A DNA stretch of 64,000 nt, from the NCBI GenBank assembly GCA_036426205.1, contig CM071573.1, positions 41,684,106 to 41,748,105 of the forward strand. The letters run 5' to 3'. A program made the translations under genes and the position numbers. Source of the stretch: Ascaphus truei. Taxonomy: Eukaryota > Chordata > Amphibia > Anura > Ascaphidae. Position 1 is the first letter of the stretch. Each line of letters begins with the position of its first letter. Under the pieces are notes generated by a model that worked only from the letters and a program-made list of their open reading frames with translations, was not told the origin of the DNA and searched no databases. Below, piece by piece: positions 45,031 to 61,668 of this stretch.

Positions 45031-48000
45031 TAGATTCAAGTGTCGTTTATTTCTGATCATCTTTAATCCCCTGTCCTCTTCTTCCTGTGCACACAAGTCA
45101 CTGGGAAAGTCCCCACTGGTTTCTACTAAACACATTTGTGACTTTTGGTGGTGTAGGATTCACATTTAACACTTCACTTAAACACTGCCAACATTAGTAT
45201 ATGTGATAGTGTATTTGAATTGAGGTTTTTCCCCTTGCTGTTTATCAGCTGCTAAGGCGAGCCATCAATGAAAAACTAATTTGTTTATATAGTGTGTGAT
45301 AAATGTGTTTTTTGTGGTAATGTAATTTGATATATTCTGATTTTCATTTTTAATATGGTTAGATGTGTACATGTTTATGTTTTAAGGAATGAAATTGCAT
45401 TGTGTATACATACTATCACCTACTATACTGCTCTGTGATTCAAACATTAGGTTATAAAAAGTGTTGACACTTGCATTGTTTAGGTTTGGTATTTGGAATG
45501 GTCAACAGAATCTACAGGAAGTAAATCTGCAAGAAAAAAAGAATGCAGGAGAGAAATGTTAAATAAAGACAGACGTCACAGCATCAATAAAAGATGCTCG
45601 TTGACAGGAATGATACGTTAGTATCAATGCCACACCCTAGTGAGTAACTGCCTGCGGCCATAGTAAGCGCGACGGCACGAGCGGTTTTGCAGAAGCTACC
45701 AAAAGCAAACAAGATCTTATCTTGCATTAAACGGGCAATGGATGAAGGGAAGTAAACATAATTAGGCCCTTTACACAAGCAATTAGTAAGAATCACACCT
45801 TGGTATGGAGTACAATTTTGGGCACCACTTCTTAGAAAAGACAGGGAACTAGAGAGAGTGAAGAGAAGGCCACCAAATTAACTAAAGGGGATGGACAATC
45901 TACTTTGAAGGAGCTAGCTAAACTTTTAGATTTATTCTAATTAGAAAGAGGCGTCTAGAGGGGGATATGATGACTGTATCAAATATATTCGGGGACAGTA
46001 CAGGGAGCTTTCAAAAGAACTATTCATCCAAGGGCAGTACAAATGACTCTGGGACATCTCTTAAGGTTTGGAAAGGCGATTTAGCACAACACACAAAGGA
46101 AAGGGTTTTTACAGTAAGGGCAGTTACAATGTGGAATTCATACCCATGGAGACTGTGATGGCAGATACAATAGATCAGTTCAAAAAAGGTTGGACATCTT
46201 TTTAGAAAGGAAAGGTATAAGGGATATACCAAATAGTAAACATGGGAAGGATGTTGATTCAGGGAAAATAACCGATTGACAATTCTTGGAGTCAGGAAGA
46301 ATTTTTTTCCCCTTATGAGATATCATTGGATGATATGACTCTTGAGGTTTTTTGTTTGCCTTCCTCTTGGTCAATAAGGAAGTATAGATAAAGGATAAAG
46401 TATCTGTTGTCTAAATTTAGCATAGGTTGAAGTGATGATTTTTCAACTTAATCTTACTATGTAAAATGATGTCACCACGCGACAGCACACCAAGCCTGTA
46501 AGGCATGTGCACGCGTATGAGGGCGCGATGGAGCGACCAATTTTTCGCTAGACAAAATCTTTTTATTTTGTATCGTGATGCGGGGTCACGTGTGCGGATC
46601 AACCAATGAAGGCGAACTGCTCCCGTGACGTCACAGGCACGCCCCCCCAAACTTGCATGGAGCTGCTTTTGGTCGCGTCACCTCCTCCGTGGCCTGTGGG
46701 GACTGGATACGTCCGCGCGCGCGCCTCTACTATGTACAAGCCCAAGAGAAGTATCTTTGTACAGTAAAGGGGTGACATACATGAGCTGTTACTATAGCTG
46801 GCTCCTCGAAGGGTTTTTAGATGCCAGACACTGCTTGGTTGAAACCTACGTAATAACTTGGATTTCATATATCTTAGTCCTTTCTCTTAATGGTACCCAC
46901 ATGGAAGATAGCTCCTGTTGATTCTATTGGTTGAATATTTGGCGGGGGGTGGGGCGTGGGGAGGTGCGGCAACAAAGAGATTTCCCAAAACTTTTTAGGG
47001 GATTCTACAAACGAAGGAATAGTAGTGTCAGCGTAATAAACAGTTCGAAGAAAAAAAACTATTACGCGTGTTTAGATTATGAAATAACAGGAAACTTTGT
47101 AAAGACTATGGGCCATATTCACTAAGCATGCTAACACCAAGAATCCTTCTGGCACTGCTTTAGTAAATATAGATCTTCCGTGCCCAGAGTTCCTTCAGGC
47201 AAAACAATGCTATAGTAGTAACATGGCCTTCATGTGGTATTCATTTGAATGGGTCCGTAGTTGTTTTCTTATTGATATGTTGCTGTTATTCACTTTAAAA
47301 AAGGAAAATGGCCCGTCCCACGTACTGATCAACTGAACTATAAGGTTTGTAATACAGGCAGGAAATCTCCCTATAAGAGGCGGGCTGCTGCTGCTGGCAT
47401 GTAACACATGCTGCTCCTTACATTTCTTATACGTCATTGTACTTTGATGTAGGTCAGGTTTTCATAGTTCTATTGACACACCTTCTACTGTTATGTGAAG
47501 ACCTCAAAGCGGGGATCAAACTCCACTTTGTAAATAAAATCCTTCATGCCTTCCATCGGTCTATGCCCAGTTCTCAAGGCCCACCAATAGGCCAGTATTA
47601 GGGATATCCCTGCTTCAGGCAGGTGGCTCAGTCATTCTGCCTCATAGACTACAATGAAATGTTATGATCATGCAGTTGTGATTTTTAGCTCCTTTTCCAA
47701 AACTGCACCCGGTCAACTCTACGCACACGGCAAAAAAAAAAAAGACCGCAAAAGCCTAAAACGTCAAATTGTAGAGTGATGCGCACTGAAAATAAACGTT
47801 ATTTGTTCCTACACTGTGTGACGTGAACTTCCACAAGTGTAAACCACATGTGAGAGCGCAGGGCGTGATCAGTATTACTGTTTGACAATTATCCATGTTT
47901 TGGGCTATTCCGAGGGTACAGGTAACCCGAAAGGTTAATCAATTGTAATAAACCTAAGACTGGAGATGTTAACATTCATATATATTATTATGCTGAATAC

Positions 48001-48700
48001 AAAAAATAGCACATTAGAAAAGACTTAACAAAAGCTGGCGATTTTTAAATTTGTTTCGTTCCTTTTTCTCCCCCCCCCCAATACAACTAACATTTTAGGG
48101 AAAATATGGCACAAGCTCTCACTAACATTATCTAGAGAGCTCAGTTCCACGTTCTACGTAAAAGCGTTCAAAACTTTGTGTGTGTGTGTGTGTGGGTGTG
48201 TGGTGTGTTGGTGTGTGTGGTGTGTGTGTGTGTGTGGGGTGTGTGTGGTGTGGTGTGTACAAGCTCAACCATTATAACGCTATTAGTTAAAACGCAAAAT
48301 CCGCTTATAAGCGCGTGTATAGCGTGAATCCCAATGTTCGTATTTATGAATACTTACCACACGATTATTGTTATCTTAAATACTTTATTGTACAATGTAT
48401 ACAATTGTACATTATTTCTAACGCATCCACTTATAATGCGATGTGATTCTTGGACCCCAGCACAGCGTTAAAGGGGGCTTAGCGTATATCTATATTCAAA
48501 TGGATGAATATTACTGTGTGCTCATTGAACACAGGTCTGCAGCCCTACCTTCTGACCATGTTACCAGCATACAGTGCTCAATGCAGCAAGGGATTCTGGG
48601 AAGTGAAATGCAATGGTACACAGTGTGCCACATATTGCTTCAAAACCATATAAAATGATATATACCTTTCTGTGGAGGTTTTGGTCACTTTTTTTTAACA

Positions 48701-48751
<51 letters not shown>

Positions 48752-48773
48752 ACACCCACCAAAAACACACACC

Positions 48774-48813
<40 letters not shown>

Positions 48814-51800
48814 GTTATGGTGGGTAAAAAAAAAAAGTGAAAAAACCCTCCACAAAAAGGTATATATCATGTTATTGGTTTTGAAGCAAAAAAGGTGCAT
48901 GTCCTTCCCAGAATCCCTTGCAGCATTGGAAGCAACTGTATGCTGGGTAACAAGGTTATATAATATTAATTATACAGCATATACGTTTTGTGTGGAAACA
49001 CAACATTTTAATGTTGAAGTACAGTTTTGTAGGAAAATACACTAATTACTCGTACACTTGGTAGAAGAGTTAATTGTGGATTATACGGACGTATCTTGTG
49101 TGTAACGTGTAACGGTTTCTCGTTGTTCTTACAGCTAGAAGGAAGAATTGAAGATCTCTATAAGAACTTAAAGCTTCTAAAGATAGGCTCATGGCACAAG
49201 ATGCAGCCGCCAAAAATGCAATTCAACAGCTCATAAGGAGATGGCCTTTGAACAGATCAGGTAGCATGCGTTTTGCACGAGTATTTTTTTAAGTCTTTCT
49301 ATCCTTTGCAGGTTTAAATGGTAGAAGTGGCAACTTTTTTTGTGCGTTGGGTGAGAGCTTTTTGTAGGAAGATATCTGAATTGGGATATTTTGAACACCA
49401 ACAGTATGTTAGCTACTTTCAGTTTGCTTTTCATTATGTAAGTCAGCTCTCTCCCAGACTTGTACATGTATCATGGTGGTCTCCGAATGGGAAACAAGTA
49501 TGGTGGGATTCCACATTGTATTGTTAAAAATGTTGTTAGTCTACAACTCTGTCCTCTAACCCTCAACGCCTATTCGCCCCCTTTGCTCCCTTCTCTGCCA
49601 ATCCTATATGGCCCCCTACTACCCCGCACACCTGAATCTACCTTCCGCTAATTTTCCCCTGTGAATGGGATGAGGTCTGTGTGGTTCTCTCCATTCGCCC
49701 TACAACCTGCCCCTTAATTCCATTCCCTCACATCTCTCTGCCCCCCCGCTCTAGCACAAAAGCCGCCACACTAAACTCTCTCTCACCTCCGGCCATTCCC
49801 TTCTTCTTTTAAACATGCCACTCTTCTCCTCCGTTGCCTCCAAGCTGCTTGAGTGACTTCTAACAACCACTTGACTCATCTTCTCTGCCAATTCCCCACT
49901 GACTTTGCAATTGGTTTTTCTTCACACTGAAACTGAGGACAACACTAACAAAAGTGGCCAATGACCACAGTTAAGTTTAAGGTAATTTCTCCTTACTAAT
50001 TCTCCTGGATCTCTCTGCTGCCCTTCGAAACTGTTGTTCACCACCTTCTCCTGGACACTTTCCACTCCGTTAGTCTCTGAGCCCCAGCCCACTCCTGTTC
50101 CTCCTCTTCACCCCCTTTTCCTGGGGGTCCCTAAGGCTCTGTCTTGGCCCTCTGCTCTTCTCACAACTACACCTCTTTTCACTTGGTGAACTAAACACAA
50201 TCATTTTCGTACCATCTCTGTGCCGATAACGCCCAAATGTACCTCCTTTCCTGTACCCGTCCTCCTATCTTTTGTCCCGTGTCACCAACTGTCTATTTGC
50301 AATCTCCTCCGGATTTCTTACCATTACCTGAAGCTTAACATGTCCAAAACAGAACTAATCTAATTCCCCTTCACTGCGACCCCCCCCCCCCCCTAGACAA
50401 ACTCTCCTTCACTGTCAATAATACACCAAACCTGCTGTCAAGGGGTCATCTTTACTCTGATCTCTCCATCATCACACACTCAGTCCCTCACAAAGTCCTG
50501 CTGTCTCCACCTCTGAAATATGCACGGTTACACCTTTTTCTCATGATGCAATTAAAATCCTAATTCACCCATTCATTGTCCGCCTTGATTACTGCAAACT
50601 TCTCACAGTGGCATTCCCCTTATCTGCCCATCCCAACTCCAACCCATCAAAATGCTGCTTCCGACTCATCTACCTCACCCACTGCTCCACTATGCAAATC
50701 ACTAAACTGGGTTTCCCATATCCTCTAGAATTAAATGTAAAAGTTCTGACTTAGAAAGCTCTCACGATGCTGCCCCCCCTACATCTTGGCCCTCAACCCA
50801 CACCCTACGTTTCTCCCAATCTGCCTTTCCTCCTGCCTTCTTAAATCTCACTCCTGGGCTGCCTACAAGATGCCCCCTCTCTCTGGAATCCCCTACCATG
50901 CATATCAGACTCTTCCCCCAGCTTTCAGATGTTTAAACACTCACCTTTTCAAGGTAGCCTCTGTCATACCCCCAACATCCAACTCGCGCCCCCTCCCCTC
51001 CCCCAGCCAAATCCACACCCTCCAACCTGAAAGGGATCAGCTGTGTGGCTGGATCATACTCCATTGATGTAACTCCGTTCCACAATAAGCAGCCACTTTA
51101 ACTTTTTGTTTCATCATTGTCCCTTATTCCCTCTGAGAGTGAAGCTCTCAGGATCAGGGCCCTCATTACCTTTTGTATCTGTGTGCGCAGTTTTTGTCCT
51201 TATTTGATATGTAACTCCGTTTATGTCTTACATCTCTCTGTACGCTCCTTGTGTTGCGCGCTTCACAATAAATAATAATGTCAATCTGATTATAAACACA
51301 TCCTGTTAGAAAAAACATGATGCTATTGCGTTTCATGAACACAACAACTAATAACTAAAAACACTCTCTCAGCGCGCGATCCAACAATAATGTGTGAACA
51401 AATGATGAATACACTAAAACACAATTTTTTGTGTAAGTGCAAAAATCAGCAGCCAAGGGGACAACAAACATAGACGGTTCCAAATCTACTAAACAAAATA
51501 CATATACAAAAGCGTGTTCCCGGCGCTAATAGATTGATGTCCACAATACCATACTCCCAAGAACGTCCTGGATGGACTGACAGTCCTGGCGATGGATGGA
51601 TACACCAACAAAAGTTCTGAATGGAGTAAATAGGCTCAGAATTGATTCCAGTGGTTTTCGTAATCACATAAGAACAAATACACACCAATTGCGCAGTATA
51701 ATAGATCACAATGCCCTAACCAAAAACGGAGAAATCCCAACTTACATAGATGCTCTTGTTGGTTCAGGGGAGAGAATCTGTTACAGGCCCCTTCTCCACC

Positions 51801-52680
51801 TCGTGTCCACGGACCCACGTGGTTGACAGGATGATCCTCCTTGTACTGGATGGCGCCCTCGCGGAGCAGCTAACACCGCAACAGCCATGTACAAAGAAAT
51901 AAAAACAGCCTAGGTAATTCGCATATACCCTTTAAAACAATTTAAAAAAAGGCCACACTACCACACCTACAATATAAGGGCAAGTGGTGCCAATTACGAA
52001 TGCGTCCGCAACATGCTTCCAACCAGGCAGGAACGAGGACGCACACAGTCACACGCCGATTGATGACGTCAGCGGCGCGACGCGGGTCACCTCTCCAGCA
52101 ACGGATGGATTCAGTAGTTGGTCGGCACACCACGACAGTACAAGCTCTCCCTACGCGTTTCGTGACAGTGTCACTTCCTCGGGATGGTGGAGGCGTGGAC
52201 AAAATACTTAAATACAGGCAAAATACATAGACTCGCCCACAAATGGGCGGAGACAGTATAATTAAGAAAGTGCTAGGGACAAATGCAGCTAACACTAAAC
52301 GGAGACGATGGGGTAAAAAAAAGTCCTAAATAGCACATGTGTCATTAAAAACAATACCAAAGTGATAAAAAACTAAAGTAATGGTGATAACCCATTAGCG
52401 CCGGGAACACTGCTTTTGTATACGTGTATGTGTTTCAGCTGTAGAACTATTATAATGTTAGGAATGCATAACATGATTTCAATTGTATATACTAGAAGCA
52501 TTTTATCTGTGATAATTACAATTATCATGCGACCTACATGGAAGGTGACTCATTTCTTCGGCCTCGTTGCTTAATTCATGTTACTAGAGGGAGCTCCCAG
52601 CATTGGCAGTAAACATAGTGAATAATATTTATTTGAAATATTCAAATGTTAACATTACATTTAATATTCATACAGTATAC
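45030..52680. repeat. Second, indel-rich copy of the 7.7-kb block (probable false duplication)
   Basis: Repeats 36535-44250, including every nested transposon and CCDC186 exon 3 with its flanks. Differences are mostly single-base deletions, often in homopolymers, at even density in coding and repeat parts. The copied features are the Harbinger/CR1 pair (45645-46745), MITE (47110-47230), mariner MITE (48255-48490), foldback (48555-48955), exon (49135-49260), L2 LINE (49545-51285) and TIR element (51510-52420). Confidence 0.8.
49135..49260 (+). pseudogene. CCDC186: Frameshifted duplicate of CCDC186 coding exon 3
   Basis: Identical to 40633-40761 except for three single-base deletions (CTATAAAG to CTATAAG, CTCCAT to CTCAT, TTTCGAA to TTTGAA). 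Splice sites are kept. The length is 126 bases, still a multiple of three, but the frame between the first and third deletion ends in TAA, so including it would truncate the protein at about this point. Most likely a sequencing / assembly artefact. Confidence 0.8.
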
Positions 52681-52689
52681 CGTTCTCAT

Positions 52690-52704
52690 TATACAGATAT
52701 ATAT

Positions 52705-52747
<43 letters not shown>

Positions 52748-53012
52748 GTCAGATAAGGCAGTTGGCATCCAATAGGGTGGGTAAGCCACAGGTGCACGTC
52801 CCAATAGAGAATGTGTTATACGGTACCGTTCCAAGAATTGGTAAAAGGAGACAGCACTCAATGTTGAAAATCAAAGTGTATTAGTGAAAGTAAAATAAAA
52901 AATGTTCTCTGGATGTATTTTACTTTCAACTACACTTTGATTTTCACATTGAGTGCTGTCTCTTGTTTACCAATCCTTGGAACGGTAAGTATAACTATAT
53001 ATATATATATAG

Positions 53013-53051
<39 letters not shown>

Positions 53052-53095
53052 ATATATATATAATATATATATAGATATATATATATATAATATTC
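52690..53095. repeat. (TA)n tracts flanking a foldback element
   Basis: TATATA at 52699-52747 and 52994-53095. Between them (52825-52990) GACAGCACTCAATGTTGAAA and ATCAAAGTGTATTAGTGAAA fold onto TTTCAACTACACTTTGATTT and TCACATTGAGTGCTGTC, leaving a small loop at GTTCTCTGG. Confidence 0.75.
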
Positions 53096-53286
53096 TTTTT
53101 GATCGTATTCCCTTTGCATCTAGAGGGGCTATAATATTATATAATTTCAACACTTTCCAGTCCGGCTATGATTTGGGGGAATAAAGTAAAACTCTAATCA
53201 TGTACAATGTACAGGAAGTCTCATACTGTACATATTCTTTGGTCAGCTCTAAAATAGTGTAGCTGGAGATCCATCGACACATATTC

Positions 53287-53453
53287 CAGGGGTGGCCAAC
53301 TCCTGTCCCCAAGGGCCACCAACAGGTCAGGTTTTCAGGATATCCCTGCTTCAGCACAGGTGGCTCAGTTGTTGACTGAGCCATCTGTGCTGAAGCAGGG
53401 ATATCCTGAAAACCCGACCTGTTATGACCCTTGAGGACAGGAGTTGGTCCCTC
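53287..53453. mobile_element. Palindromic hAT-type MITE, complete
   Basis: CAGGGGTGGCCAACTCCTGT, GGTTTTCAGGATATCCCTGC, CAGCACAGGTGGCTCAG, then the inverse CTGAGCCATCTGTGCTGAAG, CAGGGATATCCTGAAAACC. The right terminus is degraded. Confidence 0.75.
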
Positions 53454-53542
53454 ATGACATTCTATCCATATCATAGACACATGCTCTATAAGCCTCATAT
53501 CTGAGGGATAGAAGCGGTTGATTTATTAATTTCTCGTTTTAG

Positions 53543-54374
<832 letters not shown>

Positions 54375-54473
54375 CAGCGCAGCGCGCGCGCGCGAGCGCG
54401 CGAGGCCGCGCGCGGAGCGCGAGAGATGCCGCGCATCTAGCTAGCGCGAGAGAGGCGAGGGAGCGAGAGCGCT

Positions 54474-54512
<39 letters not shown>
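54375..54512. repeat. (CG)n / (GCGA)n / (CT)n low-complexity tract
   Basis: GCGCGCGCGCGCGAGCGCGC, then GAGCGAGAGCGCTCTCTACT, then CTCTCT for about 35 bases. Alternating purine-pyrimidine followed by GA/CT mirror repeats. Confidence 0.85.
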
Positions 54513-54520
<8 letters not shown>

Positions 54521-54603
54521 GGGGTGGGTGTGCTGCCACCTTGTGGCATTTCAACACAATTTCTTATTTTATGCATCAAGGATTAAAAATAAATAAATGC
54601 AAA

Positions 54604-54740
54604 ACCACTTGTGAGCACATTCCCACGTCTGAGACAGGTCTGCAACCCTACCTTTCCCCACTATCTCTCAGCAGACAATGCTTTCACTGCAGCCAGGGAT
54701 TCTGGGAAATGACATGCTAATGAGCTTGCATATGATTTTA
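54604..54740. repeat. Interspersed repeat, CACTTGTGAGCAC family
   Basis: CCACTTGTGAGCACATTCCC, GACAGGTCTGCAACCCTACC, GCAGCCAGGGATTCTGGGAA, ATGACATGCTAATGAGC. Uninterrupted copy. Confidence 0.7.
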
Positions 54741-55288
54741 GTATAGCACTTTACATCAGACATCCCACCTGTATCTAAGCAATAGTTAATAAAGGCGGGA
54801 AAACTGTACACATACAGAAGGACTTTCCTGCTCTAATGTGCAGTACAAGAAATGCAGAGTTCACCAACAAGACATCATGGGTTGAAGAGCATATAACACT
54901 AGTTTTAATTCACTGCTTTGGACAACCACATAGAAAGAAGGTGGAGATACCATGTATATTTTTATGTCCTAAAGTGTAAGGACTGCCAGCTAACTGGGCA
55001 GCTCTAAGCATAGATAACTACCGTATATTTGATTAAATGCAGTTGTGACATTAGAATTGCTACTTAAATGAGATCTCGGATCACAGGGAGAGTGCTGGCA
55101 CATAGAGATCCAGCAATAGCATCCAACGGTTACATTGTTACTAGTTACCTCTGCACTTCTAACTGTAGGGAAATAATCAATATTTCAATGTCAACAACAC
55201 ATTTATCCAGTATTTCTGGTAGCCGATGTCAGACAGAGGACAACACAAAATATTGCTGTTATTGAAAGCTGTTTTTTATTTTATTTAG
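54741..55288. other. CCDC186 intron, unannotated
   Basis: No feature recognised; ends with the acceptor TTTTATTTTATTTAG. Confidence 0.5.
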
Positions 55289-55459
<171 letters not shown>

Positions 55460-55904
55460 TAATATCAAAGATCTGTTTTCATCACAAATGTAGTTCTCTC
55501 TTTCCTAAGCTCTGTTTTTCCGCTTGCATCTCTTCTACTCATCTGTTTGTCCCTGGAGCTTAATCCTCAAAGTGGCTTTAAGAACTGTATGAAACGTTGA
55601 TCGTGATTCCAAGGGCTATACTGTATGTCTAAAGTGCCATTGCAGTGTTTCTTTAGTCATTGTTGTATATGCACTTGAATTGCTATCACATTTTGGTGAA
55701 TATTCTGCATAGCGTGATTTGTTTCTAGGAAAGGAACATTCTTTATTTTATTATTTAGGGAACAAATACAAGGTTGTTCCGTGCAAGATGCTCAACTTTC
55801 ACTTGATATTACTGGGGGTACATCTTCTTAATTCAATAAGGCAGAAGAGACTAAGATCACCTTAGAGTAATTGCAAAAAGACATTGGGCCTTATAGACCT
55901 AAGC

Positions 55905-56640
<736 letters not shown>

Positions 56641-56743
56641 CTTTTGCCTGGAATATCCATACACATGGAGCCCATTTAAGCAGATGCATGGGACTAGCAA
56701 AGCAAATCTACCCACTCACAGACATGTGATATATATATATATA

Positions 56744-56875
56744 CAGTGTTCGACAAACCTATACATTTGCTCGCCCCGGGCGAGTGGATTTAACCCCCGG
56801 GCGAGTAAATATTGGCCCAAGCAGCACACGTTTGGTACTAGGTGGCGAGTAGATTTTTGTGTTATGTCAACACTG
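56744..56875. mobile_element. Tc1/mariner-type MITE, 132 bp, TA target duplication
   Basis: Starts CAGTGTTCGACAAACC and ends TATGTCAACACTG; TA at 56742-56743 and 56876-56877. The interior has CCCCGGGCGAGTGGATTTAA and a second GGGCGAGTAAAT. Confidence 0.75.
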
Positions 56876-56884
56876 TATGTATGG

Positions 56885-57000
56885 TGTGTTATATATATAT
56901 ATATATATATCTATATATATATATAATATAATAATAATATATATATTATATATATATTATATATTATATATATAATATATATATTATTATATATATCTCA
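56885..57000. repeat. (TA)n low-complexity tract
   Basis: TATATATA with AATATAT breaks. Confidence 0.9.
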
Positions 57001-57372
57001 CATCTCTATATCCAATGATGTCATCTAATATGACATTTTATTTAGTACATTACTATGTAGTTTATCTGTATAAAGTGTAGGTCATTTAGTTCAATACTTT
57101 GGCCAAAACATTTCAGGCCTGCGATCACGTCACGGTGACCCGTGTCAGCGGGTCCTACACTACCAATATTATACTGTCTTACGTATTTCTTCCCCTGCAT
57201 AGAGAGAAGAGGAAACACAACACTGCAGCCAACAGCGTGGGGTGCGTGGCATGTATGCGGGGCCTGTTGGGTTAACATTAAGAAGCACTGTATGTGATAC
57301 AGTATGTGTGAGCTAAAGTGCAGCTAAAAACCAGAAGTGCCCTAATAATGTCTTCTATGGTATACATTAGAT

Positions 57373-57663
57373 CAGGGGTGCACAAACTTTTGTTGCTACG
57401 CCTCCCTGTCTGCTCTCCCCCGGTGCTCGTGCCCCCCCCCCCTTATCTTAGTGCGGCATCAAATGACGCCGCTGGGTCATGTCACATGATCCGTGGTGTC
57501 ATTTGGCGCCGCGTTGCCATGGAGACGCGTCCTGAAGCCGGATGAATCTCAGTAAGTTGAGTTGCAGAGGTCTCGCACGGTCCCCCGGCTTTTTAAATTA
57601 AATGCCTTGGGGAAGAGCGCGGACTCTGCAATCGCCGTGTGCCCCCCAGTTTGCGCACCCCTG
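57373..57663. mobile_element. hAT-type MITE, 291 bp, perfect 8-bp target duplication
   Basis: Starts CAGGGGTGCACAAAC, ends GTTTGCGCACCCCTG. CATTAGAT is repeated exactly at 57365-57372 and 57664-57671. CpG-rich interior with GTCATTTGGCGCC. Reference copy for the elements at 5037 and 16711. Confidence 0.85.
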
Positions 57664-57707
57664 CATTAGATCACTGTCCTAGTAGCATTCCAATTGACAC
57701 AAGTAAA

Positions 57708-57708
<1 letters not shown>

Positions 57709-57770
<62 letters not shown>

Positions 57771-57788
57771 AACACACCACACACCACA

Positions 57789-57834
<46 letters not shown>

Positions 57835-57900
57835 ACACACACACCACACCACACACACACACACACACACATATATATAGATACATATACACACACACAC
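57709..57900. repeat. (GT)n-(TA)n-(CA)n microsatellite, self-complementary
   Basis: GTGTGT, TATATA, then CACACA with CCACACA breaks, so the ends can pair. Confidence 0.9.
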
Positions 57901-58572
57901 GGGCTTTGTGTTTTGAGCTTGCTAAGACTGTGTAAGTTTAAATATATAGATCTATCTCTTCATGTGGACTACCAGTTCTTACTTGAGAAAGTAGATGGGG
58001 CACCTCACAGTTACATATATATTCCCCTATTTTTCTGTGCATATATAGTATAGCTCGTAGCATATGTGCATGTTTCCATGGCATCTTTCATATACCTATT
58101 GATCTTAGTCTGTATAAGAATATACTTTGAATCCTATGTATACAGATGGAATGTAGCATGTCTATGCCTGTCACTAGTACCCTATAAACATATATGTGTT
58201 AAATGTTTCGTTTGCAAATCCCTAGAAACTTCTTTATAAATATTATCCCCGGCCCCATTTTTTATTTAGTTATCCGAAGCGGGGTTCTCCCGGAGCTAAT
58301 CCGTGGTCCCCTGATGTCCAGGGACTGAGATCGAGGTGCCCCAGATATTTGTAGCAATTTTATGCCAAGTTTGACACACAAACTACAAATTTTGCTGCTA
58401 GGACTACAAACATGGACCCCAAAAAACCCACTACGTCATCACCTGATGGCACTGCAGCATTGAATTGGCAGGTGGACCCAGGGCCATTTTGAGTCCACTG
58501 GTTTGCCCGGAGGACAGTTGGCTTGCTGCTCCTGAGCTGGGTAGGGGGTTATATTAAAGGAGTTGTTTAGCG
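57901..58572. other. CCDC186 intron with a weak GC-rich repeat
   Basis: About 58250-58330 (GAAGCGGGGTTCTCCCGGAG) resembles the inverse of the 9515 / 33215 repeat. Nothing else recognised. Confidence 0.4.
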
Positions 58573-58753
58573 CAGGGGGTCTCAACATCAGTCCTCAAGA
58601 GCCCCCCAATAGGTCAGGTTTTCAGGATATCCCTGCATCAGCACAGGTGGCTGTCAGTCCCTGCTTCAGCACAGGTGTCTGAAGCAGGGATATCCTTACA
58701 ACCTGACCTGCTGGGGGGGAGAGGGGCTTGGGAACTGGAGCTGAGAACTCCCG
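58573..58753. mobile_element. Palindromic hAT-type MITE, complete
   Basis: CAGGGGGTCTCAACATCAGT ... GAGCTGAGAACTCCCG. Flanking 8-mers GTTTAGCG and GCTTAGCG agree at 7 of 8. The centre is shortened. Confidence 0.8.
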
Positions 58754-58914
58754 GCTTAGCGCTTTCTATTCAAACTATGAGTTGCTGGAATAAGTTTTGA
58801 GAAGGGGACAGAGCTCAAAGCATTATTCACTTTTCTTGTGAATTGCTTTATGTGCTGAATTGTGTGAGTTGGGAATAAACATGTAATTTTTATAATGTAT
58901 ATGATATTTAATAA

Positions 58915-59658
<744 letters not shown>

Positions 59659-59847
59659 CAGGGGTGCTCAACTCCAGTCCTCAACACCCCCTCCCCCTCC
59701 CAACAGGTCAGGTTTTGAGGATATACCTACTTCAGCACAGGGTGGCTCAATCTGAGGCTCAGTCTTAAAGAGCCACCTGTGCTGAAGCTGAGATATCATG
59801 AAAACCTAACCCGAGGGGGGCTTGAGGGCTGGAGTTGAGCACCCCTG
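59659..59847. mobile_element. Palindromic hAT-type MITE, reference copy with perfect target duplication
   Basis: 189 bp, starting CAGGGGTGCTCAACTCCAGT and ending GGAGTTGAGCACCCCTG. GGTTATAG is repeated exactly at 59651-59658 and 59848-59855, an 8-bp duplication as made by hAT transposases. The two arms are inverse to each other over most of their length, with the marker GGATATCC-type site and CAGCACAGGTGGCTCA / GAGCCACCTGTGCTG. At least fourteen copies or halves occur in this window, none coding. Confidence 0.9.
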
Positions 59848-60000
59848 GGTTATAGTACATCAGTTTCCAGAAATAAAAGCACTAGGGGTCTCCTGTACAG
59901 AATCGTGCTAGTGGACTAATCTTTGCACATTGATGGCTGTGCTCATGTTTGTTAATAAGGTCTCTTTCATTTTTATTTTTTCTTCTATCAAAATGTTTAG

Positions 60001-60093
<93 letters not shown>

Positions 60094-60417
60094 TAATCCC
60101 GCCTCCTAATCAAGCGCTGTCGTCTCATTGCTTCATTAAATGCTTTGCCCAGAACGGTCATTAACAACCTTATTTAGCTCCGAAGCACCATAACAAAGCG
60201 TGTCCTGTGCCTAATAGGGTACTCAGAGTAACTATACTTCTACTTATAGATGTGGGATTTGTCCCCCCAGATTACACAATGTATCCCAGTATAACTCAGA
60301 ATATCGCAACGTTCCCATATAATGCAGTGGCAGTGTTGGCGCAGTATATCTCCAATGTTGCCCAGCATATTAGACCAGAGAACCTGTATATGATCTGTAC
60401 TTTCTTTTTTTCCAGTA

Positions 60418-60628
60418 CAGGGGTGGCCAACTCCAGTCCTCAAGAGCTACCAACAGGTCAAGTTTTCAGGATATCCCCTTCAGCACAGGTGGTTCAGTCA
60501 AAGACTGAGCTACTGATTGAGCCACCGGTGCTGTAGCTGGCACTGATTGAGCCACCTGTGCTGAAGCAGGGATATCATTAAAACCTGACCAGTTGGTGGC
60601 CCTTGAGGACTGGAGCTGCCCACCCCCG
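60418..60628. mobile_element. Palindromic hAT-type MITE with duplicated centre
   Basis: CAGGGGTGGCCAACTCCAGT ... GGAGCTGCCCACCCCCG. The central CTGATTGAGCCACC block occurs twice (about 60512 and 60542), so the right arm is partly doubled. Target duplication not clear. Confidence 0.75.
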
Positions 60629-61530
<902 letters not shown>

Positions 61531-61668
61531 TAACAAGTGTAACCAGTGCAAAAAGAATATTATGTTTAATAGACCAAAACAAACGTTTTGCAAGTTTCTG
61601 TTTTCTTCGTGGAGCAGTAAAGTACATTAATATGACAGTTAATACAAAGTGTGTCTTTTGGCATAATG

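Noticed and set aside
49135..49260. Mutually exclusive alternative exon of CCDC186
   Set aside because: The whole surrounding 7.7 kb is duplicated with the same kind of indels, and the exon copy contains an in-frame stop.
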